Shown: positions 44,053 through 52,658 of the stretch, piece after piece
Position numbering within the stretch: the first letter of the stretch is position 1
Layout of the letters: each line of letters starts with the position of its first letter
Assembly: GCF_900089775.1 (NCBI RefSeq)
Contig: NZ_FLOB01000005.1
Coordinates: 124,001-188,000, forward strand
DNA length: 64,000 bases
Reading direction: 5' to 3'
DNA from: Marinomonas spartinae
GTDB lineage: Bacteria > Pseudomonadota > Gammaproteobacteria > Pseudomonadales > Marinomonadaceae
The notes under the pieces: generated by a model
Seen by the model: only the letters and a program-made list of their open reading frames with translations
What the model was told of the DNA's origin: nothing
Databases searched by the model: none
Made by a program: the position numbers and the translations under genes

Positions 44053-45762
44053 ATGAAAAGTGCTTTAACTATTTTAATTGCTGATGATAATCCATCGGAT
44101 CGATTGCTGTTGGGTGCCATGCTAAAGCAGTTTGGTCATCATGTGATTGTTGCGAAAGATGGACAAGAGGCTGTTGATCTTTTTGATCCAGAGGTTATTC
44201 AACTAGTCTGTTTAGATGTCAGAATGCCGCATAAAAATGGTTGGGAAGCTGCTGTTGAAATTCAGAACCTTGCTCTAGATAGTTTTATTCCTATTGTATT
44301 TCTTTCCGGGGTGACAGACCCTGTTGCTTTGTCTAATTGCCTCGAAGTCGGTGGCGCAGACTTTATTGCCAAGCCTTATAATCCTGCATTGGTTACGGCA
44401 AAACTGAATGCTATTGCGCGTTTGTTAGTAATGCAAAAAACGCTAGAAGATCAGCGTGATGCCATGGCTTGGTACAATGAACAGTTGGTTCATGAACAAG
44501 AGATGGCGAAAGAAATTTATGAAAATATCACTCACTCCAACTGTCTTAATGATCCTGCGATAACGACTTACCATCATGCTAGTCATACATTTAATGGTGA
44601 TGTGATTTTAGCGGCTTATAAACCTAATGGTGGTATGCATTTATTATTAGGGGATTTTACTGGTCATGGTTTATCCGCTGCGATTGGTGCATTGCCGCTC
44701 GCCGATATTTTCTTCGATTGGACAAAAAAAGGCTTTTTGATGCGGCAAATTATTCCGGAGATGAATGCTCGGTTGAAAAGCATTTTGCCGGCGAATATGT
44801 TTTGCAGCGCCGCTTTTATTGATATTAAAGCGAATGAAAAAAATGTTGAGGTTTGGAATGGCGGGTTGCCAGATTTATTGTTTTTTTCGCAATCGAAAAA
44901 GGAGCCAAGGCACTTAATTTCTAAAAATTTTCCCCTTGGTGCAGTGTCACCTACTCGGTTTGAGTGTGTTGTTGAACCTATCTCTTATGTGCCTGGTGAC
45001 ACGCTTATTTCCTACTCTGATGGTGTCTATGAGGCAGCTGACCGCAATGGCGTGATGTTTTGTGAGTCAGTTCTCAAGCCGCTTTACGAGGGAGACGTTA
45101 AGCCCAGCGACAGTATTCACTGGTTGGTCGATCGTTTAAAGGTTGAGGGGGTGTTAGATAACCCCCATGATGATATTTCCTGCTTGGGTATATCTCTTGA
45201 TACTTGTATCGGTGTAAATTCTCTGTCTGATCAAGAGGTTGCTGGCTCGGTGGATTTGCCAGCTGATTTTTCGTTTGAATACAAACTCAGTGCAGAGTCT
45301 CTTAGAACTACGGATCCTCTGCCTTATGTCTTGCAAATCATCACCACTGTGCCTGGACTGAGTAGCTATTCTAGCCAAGTGTTTATGATATTGTCGGAGT
45401 TGTATTCTAATGCGCTAGAGCATGGTGTATTAGGTTTGGATTCCAGTAAGAAAAATACCCTAGATGGTTTTTCTGTTTATTATAAAGAGCGTGAACAGGC
45501 ATTAGCTTCTTTGCAAGATGGTTTTGTGAAGATTTCTGCCAAGGTTGTCTCGGATAAACAGTTAGGGCAATTGATTTTAGAAGTGGAGGATAGTGGTAAA
45601 GGCTTTGATTATGAATCATTAGACTTCACTTTAGGGTCTACTGATGTGCCTTATAATCGCGGCTTGGCATTATTGTATCAGATTTGTCAGAAAATCAGTT
45701 TTTCTAATGGCGGTCGAACGGTAACCGCCCATTTCCATTGGCGTCCAGAAAAGAATACCTAG
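44053..45762 (+). CDS. Response regulator with PP2C (SpoIIE) phosphatase and anti-sigma-type HATPase (HsbR-like)
   Basis: The 569-residue protein has three domains: a receiver (acidic DD at 11-12, phospho-Asp D55 in LDVRMPHKNGW), a SpoIIE-type PP2C phosphatase (about 165-385; LLLGDFTGHGLSAAIGALPLAD, SYSDGVYEAAD, HDDISCLGI), and an RsbW-like HATPase (about 420-565; ILSELYSNALEHGV, then LEVEDSGKGFD). This is the order seen in HsbR. It should phosphorylate or dephosphorylate the STAS protein encoded just upstream, with the receiver setting the direction. No HptB gene is in the window to phosphorylate the receiver. Confidence 0.87.
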   Translation: MKSALTILIADDNPSDRLLLGAMLKQFGHHVIVAKDGQEAVDLFDPEVIQLVCLDVRMPHKNGWEAAVEIQNLALDSFIPIVFLSGVTDPVALSNCLEVGGADFIAKPYNPALVTAKLNAIARLLVMQKTLEDQRDAMAWYNEQLVHEQEMAKEIYENITHSNCLNDPAITTYHHASHTFNGDVILAAYKPNGGMHLLLGDFTGHGLSAAIGALPLADIFFDWTKKGFLMRQIIPEMNARLKSILPANMFCSAAFIDIKANEKNVEVWNGGLPDLLFFSQSKKEPRHLISKNFPLGAVSPTRFECVVEPISYVPGDTLISYSDGVYEAADRNGVMFCESVLKPLYEGDVKPSDSIHWLVDRLKVEGVLDNPHDDISCLGISLDTCIGVNSLSDQEVAGSVDLPADFSFEYKLSAESLRTTDPLPYVLQIITTVPGLSSYSSQVFMILSELYSNALEHGVLGLDSSKKNTLDGFSVYYKEREQALASLQDGFVKISAKVVSDKQLGQLILEVEDSGKGFDYESLDFTLGSTDVPYNRGLALLYQICQKISFSNGGRTVTAHFHWRPEKNT

Positions 45763-45807
45763 GTTGGCCTCTGTCTTGCATGGCTTGTTATATCGCTGGA
45801 GGGTATT

Positions 45808-48273
45808 ATGCAAGCAACAGTCAACTCGGTGTTATCACCGTCATCAAATGTGTCGTCTAAATCTACCTTATCGCCTGAGGCATCTGAGCCATCGCAAGGA
45901 CAGTTTGCTGATGACTTTAATCGAGCAAAGCAAGCCTTAGACTCGTCTGCATCTAGTGACGGCCGTTCAATGAAAGAGCCGACAAATGACACACGGCAAT
46001 CCTCTTCATCCATACCTCCTGATCCAACGCCTAAAGATGCTGATGGCGTCCAAGAGAGCAAAGCACAAAAAGGAGCTGGGGGACTTGAAAATGGTGTCAG
46101 TAATACATCCGTTAAAACTGACGTAAGCGGCAATAGATTGCAGTCTGAAGGTGAATCCTCGCCAGAGGAAAACCATGGTACGGATGGGAAGTTGAAGGGG
46201 GTTAACTCCAGTGAAGGTGGAGTAAAGACTAAAAGTAGCAATCCCCATATTGTTGTATCTTCAGGGGCGGGAACAGATTCAGCTATTCAGCTTGAAAAGC
46301 CTTCTTCGCATTTCTCCCAATCAGGGGAGACAACCCCTTCAACAACGGGGATGATTTCATCGCAAGAGCAGCTAAACACCACGCAAACCGGCAAGTCTGT
46401 CAATGGTACGGTGAGTGTTGATGGTCATGTTGCTAATAACCTGATTAATAGCGATAGTGTTGAGCATAGTAAGTTAGTTAAAAGCGCTCCAAATCTCACT
46501 GGCTCGCAAGAGCCATCTAGCGAGAGTAAGGTAGGAGAGGCCGTCAGTAAGCAAGTCTCTTCGAGTGGCCATGAGAATACCCTCCACCGATCTAGTCAAA
46601 ACGGTATGGTGCAGATGGTTGACGGCCAGCCTCATTTGGCTGTGAGTAAAACCGCTGCTAATGGTGTCACTGGCCATCTGACTCTTAAAGGGAAAGAAGG
46701 AGAGCAACAACTATTAGATGCAAAAGGAGATAAAGTAGTCCCTTCAGCTGCCGGCGCCCTTGGTTTGAAAGCGTTAAATACTGAAGCGACCCATGTTCAA
46801 ACAACAGCTGTACATCTTGATCAAAATGGCCAACCAACGAAAGCGGTTTTACCTGATACTGTTCAGCTTGATCAAAATGGTCATCCTGTGAAAAATTCGT
46901 CTCTGAATAGCGTTCAGCTTGATCAAAACGGAAACCCCGTGATGGAGAACACTGAGGCCTTGCAAAAAGGGGAGGTTGTCTCGCCACAGACGAAAGAAAC
47001 GACAGACCTTTTATTAAAAGCAAATAGTGGTGAGCTCGTATCCCATGGTCAAAAAGGTGTCCAGGGGGATGGCGGTAAAAGCAATGTTGTTTCGTCAAAA
47101 ATGAGTAAAATACCGCCAGAAGTACGGGCATTAATGGCGGCAGAAAATAACGAGGGTAAAGCGAAGGCCGCTGCCTCGAGTGTTGATTTAAGTGCCTTGT
47201 CTCCTATGGCTCAAAAACAAGCGTTAGCAAGTGCTAAAAAGGCGTCCGAGAAGGGGGCTGAAAAAGTAACAGATCCATCTTCCAATGATAAAAAAGAGAC
47301 TAAAAAGTCGGGAGATGGAGAGCTTTCTTGGGTGTTATCCCAAATGGGGGCAAATCCCATTGCGCCAGTGAGTGCTGCTGTGGCAGGTGTTTCAGCTGCC
47401 GCTCGTGGTACAGGTTCAGCACCGAAATCGTCAAGTGCAACCCCGTCTATAAGCGATCAGGTTTCGACAAGTAAGGTTGCCGACCAAGTGGCGCTCGCAA
47501 ATGCATTAAAAAGTCCTATGACAGGGGGGGGGGATACGCCTCTTATCTTAGCGAATGCTGACTCAACGACGGAGGCCTCTGGTCTTCTTAATGGTAAGGG
47601 GGCTTCCAAGGCTAGTTTGTCAGCCAATGAACCCATAGAGCTACGAAAAAAAGAGCAGGAGGCCATGATAGGGAAAATGGTTGGGCAATTGGATGGTGTG
47701 GCTAAGGATTCAGATCCAGGAGGGATGGGCAGTTCTCTTGCAAACAATGGCGGTCGTTTAGCGGCTACTGGGCCAGCGTTAGGAGCTACGAATCCGGCAC
47801 AGCTAACACCAACTCAGCAGCAAAATCTAGCCATGTCTGTTCCACCAAATCACCCAGGTTGGGCGGGGGAAATGAGTCAAAAAGTGGCTTGGGTTGCTCA
47901 TAATGGCGCTCATAGTGCGCATATTAAGCTTGATCCTCCCGAGTTAGGCAGTTTAACGGTGAAAGTCTCTGTAGACAGTGGCAATAATAATACTCAAGTG
48001 AGTTTTGTAGCAGCAACTCATCATACGCGAGATTTACTAGAAGGCCAGATGGGGCGTCTTCGTGATATGTTAGCTCAACAGGGGATGGATCTAGGTAGTG
48101 TCAATGTGGATGTGTCACAGCAAGACATGTCTGGCACTCAATACCAGACGGCAGAAAGTTATCAACCTCAACTTAATTTAGGCTCTTTAAAAGGGCAAGA
48201 GAATGGTGAAGAAGAGCCAGTTTCTGGAAATATATCCTATGTCACACCAGCAGGAATTGATTACTACGCCTAA
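45808..48273 (+). CDS. fliK: Flagellar hook-length control protein FliK (enlarged)
   Basis: The secreted ruler that sets hook length and switches export specificity. The protein is 821 residues, against roughly 400-450 in many relatives. The first ~680 residues are low-complexity, Ser/Gly/Asn/Lys-rich and partly repetitive, including three 17-residue repeats (51-bp period) around 46816-46935. The conserved C-terminal domain is intact at about 690-775 (HIKLDPPELGSLTVKVSVD, then MGRLRDMLAQQGMDL). The repeat region would suit a long ruler. A run of ten G at 47524-47533 lies inside the coding region and is prone to slippage. The STAS/PP2C genes are directly upstream. Confidence 0.92.
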   Translation: MQATVNSVLSPSSNVSSKSTLSPEASEPSQGQFADDFNRAKQALDSSASSDGRSMKEPTNDTRQSSSSIPPDPTPKDADGVQESKAQKGAGGLENGVSNTSVKTDVSGNRLQSEGESSPEENHGTDGKLKGVNSSEGGVKTKSSNPHIVVSSGAGTDSAIQLEKPSSHFSQSGETTPSTTGMISSQEQLNTTQTGKSVNGTVSVDGHVANNLINSDSVEHSKLVKSAPNLTGSQEPSSESKVGEAVSKQVSSSGHENTLHRSSQNGMVQMVDGQPHLAVSKTAANGVTGHLTLKGKEGEQQLLDAKGDKVVPSAAGALGLKALNTEATHVQTTAVHLDQNGQPTKAVLPDTVQLDQNGHPVKNSSLNSVQLDQNGNPVMENTEALQKGEVVSPQTKETTDLLLKANSGELVSHGQKGVQGDGGKSNVVSSKMSKIPPEVRALMAAENNEGKAKAAASSVDLSALSPMAQKQALASAKKASEKGAEKVTDPSSNDKKETKKSGDGELSWVLSQMGANPIAPVSAAVAGVSAAARGTGSAPKSSSATPSISDQVSTSKVADQVALANALKSPMTGGGDTPLILANADSTTEASGLLNGKGASKASLSANEPIELRKKEQEAMIGKMVGQLDGVAKDSDPGGMGSSLANNGGRLAATGPALGATNPAQLTPTQQQNLAMSVPPNHPGWAGEMSQKVAWVAHNGAHSAHIKLDPPELGSLTVKVSVDSGNNNTQVSFVAATHHTRDLLEGQMGRLRDMLAQQGMDLGSVNVDVSQQDMSGTQYQTAESYQPQLNLGSLKGQENGEEEPVSGNISYVTPAGIDYYA
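46816..46968 (+). repeat. Three 51-bp tandem repeats in fliK
   Basis: The core CTTGATCAAAAtGG begins at 46816, 46867 and 46918, exactly 51 bases apart, encoding LDQNG(Q/H/N)P units of 17 residues. Similarity is strongest in the first half of each unit. Confidence 0.85.
47524..47533 (+). repeat. Homopolymer of ten G inside fliK
   Basis: The run encodes Gly-Gly-Gly plus the first base of GAT. Gain or loss of one G would shift the frame and remove the C-terminal export-switch domain. Confidence 0.9.
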
Positions 48274-48376
48274 AATGAAGGAAAGTGATGGTGCTATTCA
48301 TTATTCTTTGTAGAATAGGGTTCCTTAAAGCGTATTGTGCGTTGTTTTATAAGTCTGTGTTTCCAAGGATTTTATT

Positions 48377-48910
48377 ATGGCAGAAGAAGATAATTTAGAG
48401 GTTGATGCCGAAGAGGGCAAAAAAGGTGGTAAGAAGAAGCTTATTATCATCATTGCTCTTGCTGTGGTGCTATTAGGTGGTGGTGGAGCTGCTGCTTACT
48501 TTTTCTTTTTTAGTGGATCTGATGAAGCGGCCAGCGCAGAAGCGGATGGCGGGGCATCATCTGCTGAAGCTGCCGCAGAGCTTTCTAAACAGCCTTCTAT
48601 TTATTTGAAGTTCGATGAGCCTTTTGTATTGGATTTTGTTGTGGATGGCCAACAGCGTTATTTGCAGCTTACTATGACGGTTAAATCTAAAGACCAGTCA
48701 CAAATTGACGCCCTAAAATTAAATATGCCTTTGATTCGTAATAGCCTTGTGCTGCTGTTTTCCAGCCAATCTTTTAACGATTTAAAAACGATGGAAGGCA
48801 AGTTGGCTCTGAAAAAATCTGCTCTGGAGGCCATCAATAAGTTGCTGAAACAACAGACAGGTAAAGGTGGTATCGATGCGGTTTTATTCACTAGCTTTGT
48901 GATGCAATAA
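48377..48910 (+). CDS. fliL: Flagellar basal body-associated protein FliL
   Basis: A 177-residue single-pass protein. A short acidic then lysine-rich cytoplasmic start precedes a membrane helix (about 23-46, LIIIIALAVVLLGGGGAAAYFFFF). The periplasmic domain contains YLKFDEPFVLDFVVDGQQRYLQLTMTV and the C-terminal LLKQQTGKGGIDAVLFTSFVMQ typical of FliL. It stabilises stators and assists swarming. A 103-base gap after fliK may hold a promoter. It starts the fliLMNOPQR-flhB run. Confidence 0.93.
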   Translation: MAEEDNLEVDAEEGKKGGKKKLIIIIALAVVLLGGGGAAAYFFFFSGSDEAASAEADGGASSAEAAAELSKQPSIYLKFDEPFVLDFVVDGQQRYLQLTMTVKSKDQSQIDALKLNMPLIRNSLVLLFSSQSFNDLKTMEGKLALKKSALEAINKLLKQQTGKGGIDAVLFTSFVMQ

Positions 48911-48915
48911 GTCTT

Positions 48916-49893
48916 ATGTCAGCACAAGATTTACTTTCTCAAGATGAAATTGATGCCCTCTTACATGGCCCTGATGAAAAGCCAGAAGAAGAGGACGATA
49001 GAGATGCTAATGGTGTTGCCTCTTACGATATAACCAGTCAAGAGCGTATCGTCCGTGGGCGTATGCCTACGCTGGAAATGATCAACGAGCGTTTCGCCCG
49101 TTATACTCGTATTAGTTTATTTAACTTGCTGCGCCGTACGGCAGACGTATCTTCTGGCGGTTTACAAATTATGAAGTTTGGCGAATATGTGCATACTTTG
49201 TATGTACCGACAAGTTTGAATTTGGTGAAATTTCGCCCGTTAAGGAGTACGGCTCTATTTATTTTGGATGCCAAATTGGTGTTCAAATTAGTAGATAACT
49301 TTTTTGGTGGGGATGGTCGCCATGCCAAAATCGAGGGGCGTGAATTTACCCCTACAGAAATCCGCATCGTTCAACTTATGCTGGAGCAAGTGTTTAAAGA
49401 CTTGACAGAGGCTTGGGCCCCTGTACTAAAACTTGAGTTAGAATACATCAGCTCAGAAGTTAACCCTGCGATGGCCAATATCGTCAGTCCGAGTGAAGTG
49501 GTGGTGGTCTCTACTTTTCATATTGAATTGGATGGTGGGGGTGGGGAACTGCATATTACCCTACCTTATTCGATGATTGAGCCTGTGCGTGAACTGTTGG
49601 ATGCAGGGGTGCAAAGTGACGTTGATGAAATGGATGACCGTTGGGGGAAATCCCTTGAGCAAGATGTGAAGGACATCAATGTTAACCTCAGAGTCAATGT
49701 AGCGAACCGTAAAATTTCGCTTGGTGATGTTTTAAAGTTCAAGGCAGGTGATATCATCCCTATTGAAATGCCCGAGTTCGTGACTGTAAGAGCGAACAAT
49801 GTTCCTGCTTTTAAGGGAAAGTTGGGGGTTTCGAATGAGCGCTATTCTGTTCAGATGGAAGAAAGTTTTAAATCTAACAAGGTAAATAAGTAA
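48916..49893 (+). CDS. fliM: Flagellar motor switch protein FliM
   Basis: The 325-residue C-ring protein binds phospho-CheY through its N-terminal peptide LLSQDEIDALLHG (residues 5-17). The middle CheC-like domain follows (ERIVRGRMPTLEMINERFARYTRISLFNLLRR, with GGDGR), and the C-terminal SpoA domain (VNLRVNVANRKISLGDVLKFKAGDIIPIEMP) contacts FliN. Length is normal. The N-terminal peptide is similar to four repeats in the CheA linker encoded downstream. Confidence 0.95.
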   Translation: MSAQDLLSQDEIDALLHGPDEKPEEEDDRDANGVASYDITSQERIVRGRMPTLEMINERFARYTRISLFNLLRRTADVSSGGLQIMKFGEYVHTLYVPTSLNLVKFRPLRSTALFILDAKLVFKLVDNFFGGDGRHAKIEGREFTPTEIRIVQLMLEQVFKDLTEAWAPVLKLELEYISSEVNPAMANIVSPSEVVVVSTFHIELDGGGGELHITLPYSMIEPVRELLDAGVQSDVDEMDDRWGKSLEQDVKDINVNLRVNVANRKISLGDVLKFKAGDIIPIEMPEFVTVRANNVPAFKGKLGVSNERYSVQMEESFKSNKVNK

Positions 49894-49894
49894 T

Positions 49895-50356
49895 ATGGCT
49901 GAAGAGCAAAATCCTGATGCAGAGGGGATGGACGAAGGGCTTGCCGATGAGTGGGCGGCTGCCATGTCAGAAGCGGGAGAAACCGGAGGACAAGATGATG
50001 TCGATGACGAATGGGCTGCTGCGATGTCCGAGCAGGAGGCAAAGCCTGTTCAGCTAGAGTCACTGTCCGCACCTGCTGTGCCAAGTGGTGGTGTTGGGTC
50101 CGATCTTGACCTTATTATGGATATCCCTGTGACGCTATCTATGGAGCTTGGTAACACCGAAATTGCTATTCGAAATTTGATGCAGCTGACACAGGGGTCT
50201 GTTGTCGAGTTAGATCGCTTTGCGGGTGAACCCTTGGATGTATTGGTTAACGGTACGCTGATTGCTCATGGTGAAGTTGTTGTGGTGAATGATAAGTATG
50301 GTATCCGCCTAACAGATGTTGTTAGTCCTAGTGAGCGTATTAGAAGATTGAAGTAA
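49895..50356 (+). CDS. fliN: Flagellar motor switch protein FliN (duplicated EWAAAM motif)
   Basis: This 153-residue protein forms the base of the C ring. The C-terminal SpoA domain (DIPVTLSMELGNTEIAIRNLMQL, then VVVNDKYGIRLTDVVSPSERI) is typical. The N-terminal extension contains the short motif DEWAAAMSE twice, at 18-26 and 38-46, where FliN of relatives generally shows one such motif. The motif is thought to help bind FliH or the export ATPase complex. The start follows the fliM stop by one base. Confidence 0.93.
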   Translation: MAEEQNPDAEGMDEGLADEWAAAMSEAGETGGQDDVDDEWAAAMSEQEAKPVQLESLSAPAVPSGGVGSDLDLIMDIPVTLSMELGNTEIAIRNLMQLTQGSVVELDRFAGEPLDVLVNGTLIAHGEVVVVNDKYGIRLTDVVSPSERIRRLK

Positions 50357-50360
50357 CCTC

Positions 50361-50867
50361 GTGACTGTTTATAGAAAATCGTACACATTTCTGATCACAG
50401 CCATGCTTTGCATGGCTGTTTCCTATGCGCATGCCAATTCTTTAGCCGATTCAGGGTCGATTCCTACCATGACATCGACTTATTCTATCTGGAAAGTGGT
50501 TGCGTCGCTGATTTTTATCATTGCTTTCATTCCTGCAAGTCTTTGGGTCGTGAAGAAGTTACAGTTTGCTCAGATGAAATTGAGTAAATCTGATATTCGA
50601 ATTATTAGTAGTCAATCACTCGGAGCAAAGGAAAAGTTGATTCTTGTGGAGGTGGAAGAGGAGAAAATTTTGATTGGTGTTACACCTCACTCTATTAATC
50701 ACATCAAAAGTTTCACGCCGAATAGTAAGGCCTTTGCGCAATTAATGGGGGAAGTGTCACTGCAAGACAAGGCTGATAACAGTACTGCTCACGATAATAG
50801 TACTTCTCATGATAATAGTATCTCCCCAAATGATGATAGCCCCACGACTCGCGAGGCCTCATCGTGA
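50361..50867 (+). CDS. fliO: Flagellar export protein FliO
   Basis: A 168-residue protein starting with GTG at 50361. A signal-like hydrophobic stretch (about 10-26) precedes a membrane helix (about 44-64, [19 protein letters not shown]). The conserved FliO core follows ([45 protein letters not shown]). The tail has a short HDNST-type repeat (about 142-165). FliO assists FliP ring assembly. It overlaps fliP by four bases. Confidence 0.88.
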   Translation: MTVYRKSYTFLITAMLCMAVSYAHANSLADSGSIPTMTSTYSIWKVVASLIFIIAFIPASLWVVKKLQFAQMKLSKSDIRIISSQSLGAKEKLILVEVEEEKILIGVTPHSINHIKSFTPNSKAFAQLMGEVSLQDKADNSTAHDNSTSHDNSISPNDDSPTTREASS

Positions 50868-51604
50868 TTCGTCTTCTATTATTGCTTAGTCTTTTAATAT
50901 TACCTTCTATCTCTTGGGCTGAAGCTGGTTTGCCTGCGGTCAATGTGGTAACGAATCCGGACGGTAGTCAAGAGTACTCAGTATCCCTGCAAATTCTCTT
51001 CATAATGACCGCGTTAACCTTGTTACCAGCGGCATTGATGATGATGACGGCTTTTACACGAATTATTGTTGTATTAGCTATTTTGCGTCAGGCGATTGGT
51101 TTACAGCAGACACCTTCAAACCAAATTTTGATTGGTATGGCGCTTTTTTTGACCTTATTTATTATGACGCCAACGATGAATAAGATAAATGCAGTGGCTT
51201 TACAGCCTTACTTGAATAATAAAATGACCTCGTTACAGGCGGTCGAGGCAGCAGAAAAGCCTATGAGGGACTTTATGCTTGCTCAAACCCGTAAAGACGA
51301 TATTGCTTTGTTTGTGAAGTTAGCTGGTAAAGAAGGGAAGATCCAGTCACTAAATACCTTACCTTTTACCATTCTAATGCCAGCGTTTGTGACCAGTGAG
51401 CTAAAAACGGCATTTCAAATTGGCTTTATGATCTTTATTCCATTTTTGATTGTAGACATGGTGGTGGCTAGTGTTTTGATGGCAATGGGGATGATGATGT
51501 TGTCTCCGGTGATCATTTCCTTGCCGTTTAAGATTATGCTTTTTGTGATGGTAGACGGTTGGTCTATGATTATGGGGACGCTTGCAGCAAGTTTTGGGAT
51601 GTAG
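50864..51604 (+). CDS. fliP: Flagellar export gate protein FliP
   Basis: The 246-residue protein begins with a cleavable signal peptide ([18 protein letters not shown]). It then has the four membrane helices of the FliP5-FliQ4-FliR1 gate, with signature segments [24 protein letters not shown], the loop [12 protein letters not shown], and [24 protein letters not shown] near the C-terminus. Length matches the family. It is coupled to fliO upstream and fliQ is two bases downstream. Confidence 0.96.
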   Translation: MIRLLLLLSLLILPSISWAEAGLPAVNVVTNPDGSQEYSVSLQILFIMTALTLLPAALMMMTAFTRIIVVLAILRQAIGLQQTPSNQILIGMALFLTLFIMTPTMNKINAVALQPYLNNKMTSLQAVEAAEKPMRDFMLAQTRKDDIALFVKLAGKEGKIQSLNTLPFTILMPAFVTSELKTAFQIGFMIFIPFLIVDMVVASVLMAMGMMMLSPVIISLPFKIMLFVMVDGWSMIMGTLAASFGM

Positions 51605-51606
51605 TT

Positions 51607-51876
51607 ATGGATCCACAAGTTGTTTTAGATCTCTATGGACAAGGCTTTTATTTAATTGTTGTGATTGTTGCGGCTGTGATGGCGCCGAGTTTGGTTGTCG
51701 GTTTGATTGTTAGTGTTTTTCAGGCCGCCACACAGATTAACGAGCAAACCCTATCATTCCTCCCTCGTTTGATCGTGACTATTTTGGTTATTATGCAGCT
51801 TGGTCCGTGGATTTTAACTAAATTGATGGATTTTACCACTAACCTTTTTATTAATATTCCAATGATGATTGGCTAA
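51607..51876 (+). CDS. fliQ: Flagellar export gate protein FliQ
   Basis: An 89-residue protein with two membrane helices (about 17-40 and 52-75). The family pattern is visible: PSLVVGLIVSVFQAATQINEQTLSFLPRLI. The ATG at 51607 is chosen because it starts DPQVVLDLYGQGFYLIVVI as in other FliQ proteins. A longer frame starting at 51559 lies inside fliP. It overlaps fliR by one base. Confidence 0.95.
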   Translation: MDPQVVLDLYGQGFYLIVVIVAAVMAPSLVVGLIVSVFQAATQINEQTLSFLPRLIVTILVIMQLGPWILTKLMDFTTNLFINIPMMIG

Positions 51877-52658
51877 TGCTTGAGCTTCATCCGGATCAAT
51901 TAATTAATCTTGTTATTAGTTTTTTACTGCCCTTTTTTCGTATCGCTGCCTTTTTCATGGCGCTGCCCCTGTTTGGTAGTCGGCTTGTTAATAGCCGTGT
52001 CCGTATCGCATTTTCATTTTTAGTTGCTATCATTATTACACCCGTTGTGAAAGTACCTCATTATGATGCGATTTCTCCTGCATTTGTGGTACTTATTGCT
52101 GAGCAACTGATTATTGGTTTTGCATTAGGTTTTGTGGTGACGATTTTATTCCAAACCTTTTCTATGGCTGGGCAGTTGGCGGCCATGAAAGCGGGGTTGG
52201 GGTTTGCTATGTCAAACGATCCAGCCAATGGGGTGTCGGTGGCGACCATGGGCCAATATTATATGTCGATGGTGGCGTTGGCGTTTTTAGGTACAGACGG
52301 TCATTTGGTGATGATCGAATACTTAGCGGAGAGCTTTAAATATTGGCCTATTGGTAGTGGATTTGATAGCCAACACTATTGGCAACTGGTTCAGTTAGGG
52401 AGTTGGATGTTTGAGAAAGCGTTGTTAGTAGTGCTGCCTTTGGCTATTGCTGTCCTAATTATGAATTTAGCCTTTGGTGTGGTGGCAAAGGCTTCCCCTC
52501 AGTTAAATGTTTTTGCGTTAGGTTTTCCTGTCATTATGCTTTTTTCTCTGTTCTTCTTCTGGATGATGTTAGGGGACTTTTTGGATATCTATCGTTTATT
52601 CTTTCATGAGTTAACGATCTGGATGAAAGATACATGGGGAGCTCGTTTACATGGCTGA
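51876..52658 (+). CDS. fliR: Flagellar export gate protein FliR
   Basis: A 260-residue membrane protein with about six hydrophobic segments. Features include FFRIAAFFMALPLFGSRLVNSRVRIAFSF at the N-terminus and the conserved AEQLIIGFALGFVVTILFQTFSMAGQL. It completes the FliPQR gate. Its stop overlaps the flhB start by eight bases. Confidence 0.95.
   Translation: MLELHPDQLINLVISFLLPFFRIAAFFMALPLFGSRLVNSRVRIAFSFLVAIIITPVVKVPHYDAISPAFVVLIAEQLIIGFALGFVVTILFQTFSMAGQLAAMKAGLGFAMSNDPANGVSVATMGQYYMSMVALAFLGTDGHLVMIEYLAESFKYWPIGSGFDSQHYWQLVQLGSWMFEKALLVVLPLAIAVLIMNLAFGVVAKASPQLNVFALGFPVIMLFSLFFFWMMLGDFLDIYRLFFHELTIWMKDTWGARLHG

Noticed and set aside
45759-46248. 160- and 80-codon minus-strand frames over the start of fliK
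   Set aside because: They mirror the Ser/Gly-rich repetitive 5' part of fliK, with no conserved features or ribosome site.
48323-48340. Possible sigma-54 promoter before fliL (GG-N10-GC spacing)
   Set aside because: Only the GG and GC positions match; the flanking -24 and -12 bases are far from consensus.
51559-51876. Longer FliQ start 16 codons upstream
   Set aside because: The extension lies within fliP, lacks conservation, and the ATG at 51607 gives the normal 89-residue FliQ.
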